Origin: Nonlabens sp.
GTDB lineage: Bacteria > Bacteroidota > Bacteroidia > Flavobacteriales > Flavobacteriaceae
Length of the DNA: 5,234 nt
Reading direction: 5' to 3'
Assembly (NCBI GenBank): GCA_030731685.1
Contig: JANQTO010000169.1
Location: forward strand, 1 to 5,234
Numbering within the stretch: position 1 is the first letter of the stretch; every line of letters begins with the position of its first letter. A program made the position numbers and the translations under genes. A model generated the notes under the pieces. The model was not told the origin of the DNA and made no database searches. It saw only the letters and a program-made list of their open reading frames with translations. Of the stretch, positions 1-5,234 are shown piece by piece.

Positions 1-2765
1 GTGTTATATATGATGCCGTTGAAGGTCTCAAAGAAACGGGCACTGGCGATAAATACCTAAAAATAGTAGAGGCTGGGGCTGGTTCCCGCCATGACCATTT
101 GTTAAAAGATGGAGAAGAGGCGAGTATCCACGGCGTTTTGTTTGGGGTTAACATAGACCCAGAAATAGCAAAAGAAAAAGGGCTTATCAACATTATAGAA
201 AATTGGGACGGTTATAAATTACAAACTCCCTATGAAGGCGATTACCTACGTATGGCCGACCAGCAAAAAGGAACCGTCGTAAAAGACAGCTTGCAACCAT
301 TACAGTTGCGTTCCCTCTATACAATGGCTGGTATGCAGTTTGTTATACCGCAACCTATTTTACAGGGAGAAGTAGGCGTGATCAAAAGTCCAGAACCTAC
401 AGCAGCTAAGCAACTTGGTTTGTTCTGCACGTTGAAAGCAGGCGACGAGGAAAAGAAAATTGAACTACTAGGCGGTAAAGGTGTTATTAACGATTACGTA
501 GAAGTAGATATCGCAGGTCTTAAAATGTACATACGTTACGGTTCAAAAGATTTGAAATTACCTTTTTCTATCACCTTAGAAGACTTTATTGCTACAAAAC
601 AACCTGGTACAGAGAAGAGTTACGCTGCATTTGAAAGTAAGGTAGTTGTGAGTGATGGTGACCAGAAAAAGAAAGAACGTATTTATATGAATAATGTACT
701 CGATAAAGAAGGTTACCGTTTCTTTCAAGCAGGTTTTGACCCAGATGAGTTAGGAACGCACTTGTCTGTGAACCATGATTTTTGGGGTAAAACCATAACC
801 TATCTCGGTTACTTTTTGTTGTATCTAGCAATGATGGCATTGATTTTTGACCCGAATACCCGTTTTGGTGAACTGCGCAGGCTCATCAATAGAGTTAACA
901 GTCGTAAAGCAAAACAATTGAGCATCATACTTCTATTGTTTACTGCTGGTATGGCAAACGCACAAGAAGCACACGGCCCGGACGACGGTCACGACCACGG
1001 TACAGAGCCTGCTGCTCAAGAAGAAGTAGCCGTATCAGAAGGACCAGTTTTTATACCTCAAATACCGTTAAAGGTTTTGGACAGCGCTATCGTTGCAAAC
1101 ATGGTTCCTTTATCCCAAGCAGAACGTTTTGGTAGAGTGATTGTGCAAGATAACGGTCGTATGAAAACCATGAACTCACTAGCAAGTGAGCTGTTGCGCA
1201 AAATGTCTGAACGCGATTATTATGAGGCTGTTGTCGATGGTGAAAAAATAAAGCTAACACCAGAGCAAACCCTACTGAGTATGGTACAAATGAAATCACT
1301 TTGGTTTCATGTGCCTATCATAAAATTGAAGCGTGGCAATGATTCCTTAAGAGATATTCTAGGAATAGACCGCTCTCGAACGCATGCGGCCGGCTATGAT
1401 TTCTTTAGAAATAAAGACGGTTCTATAGGTAGCTTTAAGTTAAATGACTATCTAGACGAAGCAAATGCTGCCGATGTCAAGAATGCATTTCAAAAAGATT
1501 TTATCGACGTAAATTATAGTCTAGGTCTTTTAGACCAAACTATTGTTGGCTCCATCCTTAAAGTTTTTCCTAAGCTAGGTGCAGAAAATAATCGCTGGTA
1601 CTCATCTCCAGAGGTGGAGGAAGCAAACTTTGAAGACCCAGGACAGGAACAGTTTGTCCGTGAGTTTTTCAACGCTTACAGTGCATTACTTATGGAAGGT
1701 AAGGAAACTGGCAACTATATTAAGGCAAATACCGTACTTAATAACCTTATGGACTACCAGCGTAAGCTAGGCGGCGAGATCATGCCATCTGAAGATAAAA
1801 TAGAGGCAGAGCTCCTTTACAACAAATATGATGTGTTTAAGAGTCTTTACAAGTGGTTTGGATGGTTTGGAATTATCATGCTTGTCCTGCTCATTACAGA
1901 GATTATAAGACCTATGAAAGAGATACGCTACAGCATCCTCTTTCATAAATATGCGATTTTCGGAATCTTTCTTGTTCACACTGCCGGACTGGGCGTGCGC
2001 TGGTATTTGAGTGGTCACGCACCATGGTCTGATGCCTACGAATCGTTGATTTATGTTGCCTGGGCTACCATGGCTTTCGGTCTTATGTTCGGTCGTAAAA
2101 GTGAAATGACTATCGCGAGTACCGCATTTGTTGTAGCCATTATCTTGTGGGTAGCGCAGTTGAATTGGTTAGACCCGGCAATTGCAAACTTACAGCCTGT
2201 ACTGGACAGTTACTGGTTAATGATTCACGTGGCGGTTATTGTAGGAAGTTATGGGCCTTTTGCACTGGGCATGATTTTGGGTATCGTAACATTACTACTT
2301 ATGCTTTTTGCAACAGCAAAAAATAAAAAGAAAATAGACTTGAGTATTAAAGAACTCGTTTACATCAACGAGGTTTCCTTAACGGTAGGACTTATAATGC
2401 TTACTATAGGTAATTTCTTGGGAGGTATGTGGGCAAATGAAAGTTGGGGCCGCTATTGGGGTTGGGATCCTAAAGAAACGTGGGCTTTAATTACCATTTT
2501 TGTATATGCTTTTGTATTGCACTTGCGTCTTGTTCCAGGATTAAAAAGCCGATGGACATTCAGCTTGTGGTCCATACTAGCATTCTACTCGGTCTTGATG
2601 ACCTACTTTGGAGTGAATTTTTACCTTACTGGTTTACACAGTTATGCTAGTGGTGAGAAACTATTTAGTTTTCAAGCTGCGGCAATATCCATGGCTATAA
2701 TTGTTCTTTTTGCATTTATTGCTCGCTGGAAAGAAGGTAAGATTTACGGAAAAGGGAAAGTTTAA
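1..2765 (+). CDS. ccsA: ResB-CcsA fusion cytochrome c synthase (System II), 5' partial
   Basis: This is the C-terminal 920 codons of a fused ResB-CcsA (CcsBA) protein, which moves haem across the inner membrane and attaches it to apocytochromes c in the periplasm. The frame is open from base 3, so the start and the first ResB helices lie upstream; the TTG at 99 is not a credible start. The end of the ResB periplasmic domain is visible (P-F-x-x-L-x-x-F and P-G-T motifs near 555-615, then YRFFQAGFDPDE from 714). The last ResB helix is at about 783-848. A hydrophobic segment (918-962) leads into a periplasmic domain of about 297 residues (963-1853), and a CcsA module with about nine helices follows. 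That module has the tryptophan-rich haem-binding WWD motif (WGRYWGWDPKETW, 2445-2483). By position and spacing, His codons 2226 and 2637 fit the two periplasmic haem ligands of CcsBA proteins and His 2520 the membrane ligand. Basic loops alternate as the positive-inside rule predicts. No clear terminator follows. Confidence 0.95.
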   Translation, partial: VIYDAVEGLKETGTGDKYLKIVEAGAGSRHDHLLKDGEEASIHGVLFGVNIDPEIAKEKGLINIIENWDGYKLQTPYEGDYLRMADQQKGTVVKDSLQPLQLRSLYTMAGMQFVIPQPILQGEVGVIKSPEPTAAKQLGLFCTLKAGDEEKKIELLGGKGVINDYVEVDIAGLKMYIRYGSKDLKLPFSITLEDFIATKQPGTEKSYAAFESKVVVSDGDQKKKERIYMNNVLDKEGYRFFQAGFDPDELGTHLSVNHDFWGKTITYLGYFLLYLAMMALIFDPNTRFGELRRLINRVNSRKAKQLSIILLLFTAGMANAQEAHGPDDGHDHGTEPAAQEEVAVSEGPVFIPQIPLKVLDSAIVANMVPLSQAERFGRVIVQDNGRMKTMNSLASELLRKMSERDYYEAVVDGEKIKLTPEQTLLSMVQMKSLWFHVPIIKLKRGNDSLRDILGIDRSRTHAAGYDFFRNKDGSIGSFKLNDYLDEANAADVKNAFQKDFIDVNYSLGLLDQTIVGSILKVFPKLGAENNRWYSSPEVEEANFEDPGQEQFVREFFNAYSALLMEGKETGNYIKANTVLNNLMDYQRKLGGEIMPSEDKIEAELLYNKYDVFKSLYKWFGWFGIIMLVLLITEIIRPMKEIRYSILFHKYAIFGIFLVHTAGLGVRWYLSGHAPWSDAYESLIYVAWATMAFGLMFGRKSEMTIASTAFVVAIILWVAQLNWLDPAIANLQPVLDSYWLMIHVAVIVGSYGPFALGMILGIVTLLLMLFATAKNKKKIDLSIKELVYINEVSLTVGLIMLTIGNFLGGMWANESWGRYWGWDPKETWALITIFVYAFVLHLRLVPGLKSRWTFSLWSILAFYSVLMTYFGVNFYLTGLHSYASGEKLFSFQAAAISMAIIVLFAFIARWKEGKIYGKGKV

Positions 2766-2781
2766 ATTTAGTTTGCATTCG

Positions 2782-2835
2782 CAGTTTTCAGTAGGCAGTG
2801 GAAGTAGGCAGTAGGCAGTTTTCAGTCGCAGTTTC
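2782..2835. repeat. CAGTNNN heptad tandem repeat, block 1
   Basis: CAGT begins at 2782, 2789, 2796, 2809, 2816, 2823 and 2829. Steps are 7 bases, except one 6-base step at the end and one 13-base step covering an eighth, decayed unit (AGTAGG at 2803, which lacks its C). The three-base tails vary among TTT, AGG, GGA, CG and TTC. The 12-mer GCAGTTTTCAGT occurs exactly at 2781-2792 and again at 2815-2826. The block starts 16 bases after the stop codon of the cytochrome c synthase gene. Similar CAGT/GGCAGT strings are, as I recall, scattered between genes in flavobacterial genomes, but I could not check this. Confidence 0.75.
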
Positions 2836-2882
2836 CTCTTTTAAGCTCTTCTAACTTATGGTGTTTCTAATAGTTCGTGCAT

Positions 2883-2929
2883 CCTCGGAGGTTTGGAGCG
2901 CTGGGATAAGCAGCGCAGAACCTCTGAGG
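2883..2929. repeat. Imperfect palindrome, REP-like hairpin
   Basis: The outer stem pairs 2883-2893 (CCTCGGAGGTT) with 2919-2929 (AACCTCTGAGG): 11 pairs, one of them G-T. The inner stem pairs 2898-2903 (GCGCTG) with 2911-2916 (CAGCGC): 6 perfect pairs around the 7-base loop GGATAAG. A small asymmetric bulge (TGGA against AG) separates the two stems. Each outer arm also contains a 9-base near-palindrome of its own (CCTC-N-GAGG), so a cloverleaf-like alternative fold is possible. No T-run follows on either strand, so this is not a standard intrinsic terminator. A dispersed REP-like palindrome is the best reading. Confidence 0.7.
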
Positions 2930-2955
2930 TATTCTATAATAAGGTTGTTAGTTTA

Positions 2956-2982
2956 CAGTCACAGCGAGCAGTTTTGAGTCAT
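2956..2982. repeat. CAGT-type heptad repeat, block 2 (degenerate)
   Basis: CAGT at 2956, CAGC at 2962, CAGT at 2969 and GAGT at 2976 follow steps of 6, 7 and 7 bases, the same spacing as block 1. The unit CAGTTTT at 2969-2975 is identical to units in block 1 (2782-2788 and 2816-2822). This block lies on the other side of the palindrome at 2883-2929, so the two blocks bracket it. It is short and decayed, and chance similarity is possible. Confidence 0.45.
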
Positions 2983-3101
2983 TGCCATAACGTTGGGCAG
3001 CAACCCTTGAACGTGGTTTATCTATCTATTTAATTATCTCAGAATTTATTTCATAAAGGTTTAAGTAGAATGAAAATATGACAAGCCAAACTCGAACAGC
3101 A

Positions 3102-3131
3102 TTAATCAATAAACCTTAAACCTTAATCAAT
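3102..3131. repeat. Short direct repeat flanking the GYF gene 3' end
   Basis: TTAATCAAT occurs at 3102-3110 and at 3123-3131, ending just beyond the stop codon of the minus-strand gene. Between the copies is a tandem 7-mer, AAACCTT at 3111-3117 and 3118-3124. This may be simple local duplication; no function is evident and it forms no terminator hairpin. Confidence 0.5.
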
Positions 3132-3986
3132 CTAATAATTCCGTCCTTCTATAGCACGCTCTCCGTTGAGTTCTACGGTCTTGATTTCTTTTTTTAAACG
3201 TTCTATTTCGTTTTCATGATACTTAATTTGGTCCATGGCAGCATTTACCTCTTCGCTACGGGTTGCGGCAGATCTAAATAACTTGGTCGCAGTAACTTCG
3301 CTAAATTTTTGTCGGGCTAGAACAAGCTCCTCTTCTTGCATCGTTATTTCTACATTAATTTCAGAAACCCTGCGCTTTACAGATTCAGTAATCTCTTTCT
3401 CACGTCGTTCTTGTTCCTTTCTTTCTTCTTCCTGAGCTGCAGCGGCTTGTAATGCAAGCGATTCTAGTGATTGCTCTGCTTTTATATTTCGTTCCTCAGT
3501 TTGCTTGTTTTTCTCAGCTAGGTTGGATTTTTTGATGGATTTTCCAACTTCTAAAATTCCTGCAAGTGCTATGATGCCAATTACCACAAAAGCTCCATAT
3601 TTGAAACGCTTTTCCTGCATGGTTTCTCTAATAGCAGCAATGAAACCAACAGGTTGTGAAGTATCAGTAGGTTTTAGATTCTCATTTGAATAACTCGTTT
3701 CTAGATTACTTTTTACAGGTTTAACATTACGTTGCGCGTTACTTGTCGCTTCCTTTGTTACAGCCGGCGGCGTTATGTTAGCAACAGGAATAGAAGGTTC
3801 CGGTTTTTTAAATAAAATTACTAAAGCCGGCACGCTTGAGGCAGTAACCCAATTTTCCATGCCAACTGTCCATACTAGAGATTCAGGTGTAATATTTCTA
3901 GCGGCTAGTTGTGAAACTGTAAAAGGGCCTTGCTGCTGGTTGTCAACAACGAGATAATATTCGGTATTTTGTGAGGATTGTGTCAT
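3132..3986 (-). CDS. GYF_2-domain membrane protein with C-terminal coiled coil
   Basis: This encodes 284 residues, starting at the ATG at 3986 and ending with TAG. Residues 9-60 match the pattern of the GYF_2 (DUF4339) domain common in bacterial membrane proteins: EYYLV, a GPF turn at 20-22, a QL pair at 26-27, the strand LVW at 37-39 and Trp46. Related GYF domains bind proline-rich peptides, but the ligand here is unknown. A low-complexity linker rich in Pro, Ser, Thr and Asn (about 61-112) leads to one predicted transmembrane helix (about 130-148). The rest (about 153-276) is strongly charged and heptad-like, with an Ala-rich stretch followed by a Glu/Arg/Lys-rich run, and predicts a long coiled coil. 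Basic residues flank the helix on both sides, so topology is uncertain. There is no Shine-Dalgarno sequence. It is convergent with the cytochrome c synthase gene and has its own upstream gap. The domain call is firm; the cellular role is unknown. Confidence 0.85.
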   Translation of the reverse strand: MTQSSQNTEYYLVVDNQQQGPFTVSQLAARNITPESLVWTVGMENWVTASSVPALVILFKKPEPSIPVANITPPAVTKEATSNAQRNVKPVKSNLETSYSNENLKPTDTSQPVGFIAAIRETMQEKRFKYGAFVVIGIIALAGILEVGKSIKKSNLAEKNKQTEERNIKAEQSLESLALQAAAAQEEERKEQERREKEITESVKRRVSEINVEITMQEEELVLARQKFSEVTATKLFRSAATRSEEVNAAMDQIKYHENEIERLKKEIKTVELNGERAIEGRNY

Positions 3987-4010
3987 AATGGGTACTCAAG
4001 TTCAGTAAAA

Positions 4011-4018
4011 TAAACGTA
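4011..4018 (-). promoter_or_regulatory. Possible -7 element for the GYF-domain gene
   Basis: On the minus strand these bases read TACGTTTA, seven of eight matches to the Bacteroidota -7 consensus TAnnTTTG. They lie 24 bases upstream of the ATG, a plausible distance. I see no TTG at the expected -33 position. A match this loose could arise by chance in AT-rich DNA. Confidence 0.3.
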
Positions 4019-4063
4019 CGATTATTTGCTCTTATTGCCTGTTAATATAGCTTTAACGCTGCT

Positions 4064-4077
4064 GCTTTTGCGAAAGC
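4064..4077. repeat. Short GCTTT-TGCG-AAAGC palindrome
   Basis: GCTTT (4064-4068) and AAAGC (4073-4077) are perfect inverted repeats around TGCG. This is one base off the fully symmetric GCTTTCGCGAAAGC, a motif I recall as frequent between genes in marine flavobacteria. It sits between the lipoprotein terminator and the GYF-domain gene. It could be a protein-binding site, a decayed dispersed repeat or part of the GYF gene leader. Its function is not known to me. Confidence 0.45.
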
Positions 4078-4134
4078 TTGCTTCTTAAAATCGATACATT
4101 TAGTAATAAGCTTCCGCCGTAAGGCAAACATCAT

Positions 4135-4162
4135 AAAAAAACCTATCCAAAGTGAATAGGTT
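4135..4162 (-). terminator. Intrinsic terminator of the lipoprotein gene
   Basis: Read on the minus strand, AACCTAT (4162-4156) pairs perfectly with ATAGGTT (4146-4140) around a 9-base loop, and a run of five T (4139-4135) follows at once. It begins 22 bases past the lipoprotein stop codon. This is a standard Rho-independent layout. It should largely separate the lipoprotein transcript from the GYF-domain gene downstream. The T-run exists only on this strand. Confidence 0.85.
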
Positions 4163-4184
4163 CTGAAAATTGCTTTTAGAGCAA

Positions 4185-4970
4185 TTAGTTTACAGTAAAG
4201 CTGGTAAGCGTTTGTACCGAAAGTAAATCTGCAGCCTGTGGAACTGGCAACATAATGCCAAAACTTGAAAAATCTTCCAGCATATAATCTAGCTGGTTGT
4301 CAGATTTTATAAGTCCTACATCTTTGGCCCAATAGTTATCTATAACGATAACATCCTGAGCGCGCATCAAAGTAATGTTTTGAGTAATATTTGCAACGGT
4401 TATAGGGGAAACTATATTTGCGTTGATTATAAGTTGTGAGTGCTCCACGTCATTATAGGTGGTACCATTTACGGTTAGCGTTGCTAGATCTGCTCTTTGT
4501 ATATTCTTAGCGGTGTAATTGAAAACCAGATTAAAACTTTGAACTGTTTCACTAAACATACCGCTCGTAGTGAATGTTTCAGTACCATTTCCAGCATTTT
4601 GGTCATTTAAAACGCCATTTACGATTGCAACATTAAAATTACCGAAACCCAGATTTGCCAATGAAAAGGAACCGTTTGCAACCAGCTTACCACCATCTTC
4701 ATTAAGTTCACCACTCGTGAGCAAATTTGTCATTACACCATTGCCCGGTGTCGGGTTTGAGGTAAGAGTATATCGCGAACCTGTCGTGCTATTTACCGTT
4801 AACATGTCAGTTACCACTGTAGTTCCTGTAGTGACATCATAGGTCCAACTATTGTTTACGCTAAGTGGCAAATAACTAAAAGATGTGTCAGAGGCGCTAT
4901 CATCACTTGTGCATGCTGTTAACAAGATTGCTATACTAAGCAGAAGAAAATTTTTATAACGATAGGTCAT
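4185..4970 (-). CDS. Predicted surface lipoprotein of unknown function
   Basis: This encodes 261 residues. The N-terminus is a lipoprotein signal peptide: basic residues (R4, K6), a hydrophobic core (about 8-17) and the lipobox LTAC with Cys20 as the lipidated residue. The next residues are TSDDS; acidic residues just after the cysteine resemble the lipoprotein export signal that sends Bacteroidota lipoproteins to the cell surface. The mature part is rich in Thr, Asn, Ser and Val, has no other hydrophobic helix and alternates polar and hydrophobic residues, as expected for a beta-rich fold. It opens with YLPLSVNNSWTYDV (about 34-47), a pattern I associate with uncharacterised flavobacterial lipoproteins. 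I see no catalytic motif and no C-terminal sorting domain. In-frame upstream sequence meets a stop at 4983-4985, which supports this start. A -7 element precedes the gene and a terminator follows it, so it may be monocistronic. Its substrate or partner is unknown. Confidence 0.85.
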   Translation of the reverse strand: MTYRYKNFLLLSIAILLTACTSDDSASDTSFSYLPLSVNNSWTYDVTTGTTVVTDMLTVNSTTGSRYTLTSNPTPGNGVMTNLLTSGELNEDGGKLVANGSFSLANLGFGNFNVAIVNGVLNDQNAGNGTETFTTSGMFSETVQSFNLVFNYTAKNIQRADLATLTVNGTTYNDVEHSQLIINANIVSPITVANITQNITLMRAQDVIVIDNYWAKDVGLIKSDNQLDYMLEDFSSFGIMLPVPQAADLLSVQTLTSFTVN

Positions 4971-5000
4971 GGATTTGAGTTTTTAAAGAGCTAGAGGTCT

Positions 5001-5008
5001 CAAATATA
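5001..5008 (-). promoter_or_regulatory. -7 promoter element for the lipoprotein gene
   Basis: The minus strand reads TATATTTG, a full match to the Bacteroidota -7 consensus TAnnTTTG recognised by the phylum's primary sigma factor. It lies 30 bases upstream of the lipoprotein ATG and predicts a leader of roughly 20-25 bases. No clear TTG is present at the -33 position. It sits in the 55-base gap after the TonB-like gene stop, so the lipoprotein gene can be transcribed on its own. Confidence 0.6.
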
Positions 5009-5025
5009 CAATGTTTTAAAAGTTG

Positions 5026-5234
5026 TTACTGTACTTTGAAAATAATAGGTAAACCATAGATGACACTAACTGGTTTACCGCGCTGTGTGCCTGGCTGCAT
5101 CACGGGTAATAAATTAACTACACGTATAGCTTCAAGTTCTAAATTGGGCTGGTTCCCGTATGCCGTGACGCCTATAACATTTCCCTGACGGTCTATTTTG
5201 AACTGTACCTGTCTTTTTTGTTCACCAATTAAAT
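5026..5234 (-). CDS. TonB-like energy transducer, C-terminal domain (partial)
   Basis: Reading leftward from the right edge, 68 sense codons and a TAA (5028-5026) are visible; the rest of the gene lies outside the window. The fragment matches the TonB C-terminal domain: VQFKIDRQGNVIGV (a strand, then a D-x-x-G-N-V turn), LELEAIRVVNLLPVMQPGTQRGKPVSV split as the family's helix and P-x-M-x-P-G-x-x-x-G-K-P-V turn, and a closing strand ending FKVQ. This domain contacts the TonB box of outer-membrane receptors and passes them energy from the ExbBD motor at the inner membrane. The upstream part (membrane anchor, any linker or peptidase-type domain) cannot be seen, so a TonB, a BlaR1-like fusion or another TonB_C protein are all possible. 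It runs in the same direction as the lipoprotein gene, 55 bases upstream of it, with no convincing terminator between them. Confidence 0.85.
   Translation of the reverse strand, partial: LIGEQKRQVQFKIDRQGNVIGVTAYGNQPNLELEAIRVVNLLPVMQPGTQRGKPVSVIYGLPIIFKVQ

Larger units (their letters stand above)
2766..3131. other. Non-coding gap between convergent genes, rich in repeats
   Basis: These 366 bases separate the 3' ends of the cytochrome c synthase gene (+) and the GYF-domain gene (-). I see no credible coding region and no tRNA-like fold. The gap holds two blocks of CAGT-containing repeats, an imperfect palindrome between them and a short direct repeat next to the GYF gene stop codon. Neither flanking gene has a hairpin followed by a T-run, so transcription may end within the repeats or depend on Rho; that is inference. 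Confidence 0.8.

Noticed and set aside
99..101. TTG as the start of the cytochrome c synthase gene
   Set aside because: The frame is open upstream to the left edge, the upstream codons continue ResB-like sequence, and the ResB module would otherwise lack its first helices.
592..2018. Several open frames of 63 to 83 codons on both strands within the cytochrome c synthase gene
   Set aside because: All overlap a well-supported conserved coding sequence, and their translations show no family features.
2782..2982. CRISPR array
   Set aside because: The repeat period is only about 7 bases, there are no 25-40-base spacers and no cas genes are visible.
2990..3004. ACGTTGGGC followed by GCAAC, resembling an integron attC core (GTTRRRY) and a tiny hairpin
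   Set aside because: The 7-base degenerate core matches by chance often. I found no matching RYYYAAC partner at a suitable distance and no integrase or cassette-like gene nearby.
4169..4185. ATTGC/GCAAT inverted repeat as a second terminator for the lipoprotein gene
   Set aside because: The stem has only five AT-rich pairs, overlaps the stop codon and has no T-run; the hairpin at 4140-4162 is much better.
4570..4842. 90-codon open frame on the plus strand opposite the lipoprotein gene
   Set aside because: It lies wholly inside the lipoprotein gene on the other strand, has no recognisable domain or start signals, and looks like a mirror effect of the lipoprotein's Thr/Asn-rich codons.

Overview
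The window looks like chromosomal DNA of a marine-type flavobacterium (phylum Bacteroidota). Four things point there. The first gene is a ResB-CcsA fusion of the kind found in that phylum. A lipoprotein has an acidic stretch just after its lipobox cysteine, resembling the Bacteroidota surface-export signal. The starts lack Shine-Dalgarno sequences, and a TAnnTTTG-type -7 promoter element precedes one gene. No species is named, because this rests on sequence reading alone.

Layout from left to right. Bases 1-2765 (+) are the 3' part of a System II cytochrome c synthase, ResB-CcsA (CcsBA type). Its reading frame is open to the left edge, so its start and first membrane helices lie outside the window. 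Bases 2766-3131 are a non-coding gap between two convergent genes. It holds heptad-spaced CAGT repeats on both sides of an imperfect palindrome that resembles a REP element. Bases 3132-3986 (-) encode a membrane protein with an N-terminal GYF_2-type domain and a C-terminal coiled coil. Bases 3987-4184 hold a short palindrome and a good intrinsic terminator for the next gene. Bases 4185-4970 (-) encode a lipoprotein of unknown function, with a -7 promoter element about 30 bases upstream. Bases 5026-5234 (-) are the last 68 codons of a TonB-like energy transducer that continues past the right edge.

The genes do not form one obvious pathway. The synthase attaches haem to periplasmic c-type cytochromes. 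The three minus-strand genes are all envelope proteins: a TonB C-terminal domain, a lipoprotein and a membrane-anchored coiled-coil protein. The promoter and terminator around the lipoprotein gene suggest it can be a single transcription unit. I see no CRISPR array, tRNA, rRNA, transposase, integrase or recognisable defence system. The least expected material is the repeat composite between the convergent genes and the large uncharacterised domain inside the cytochrome c synthase.
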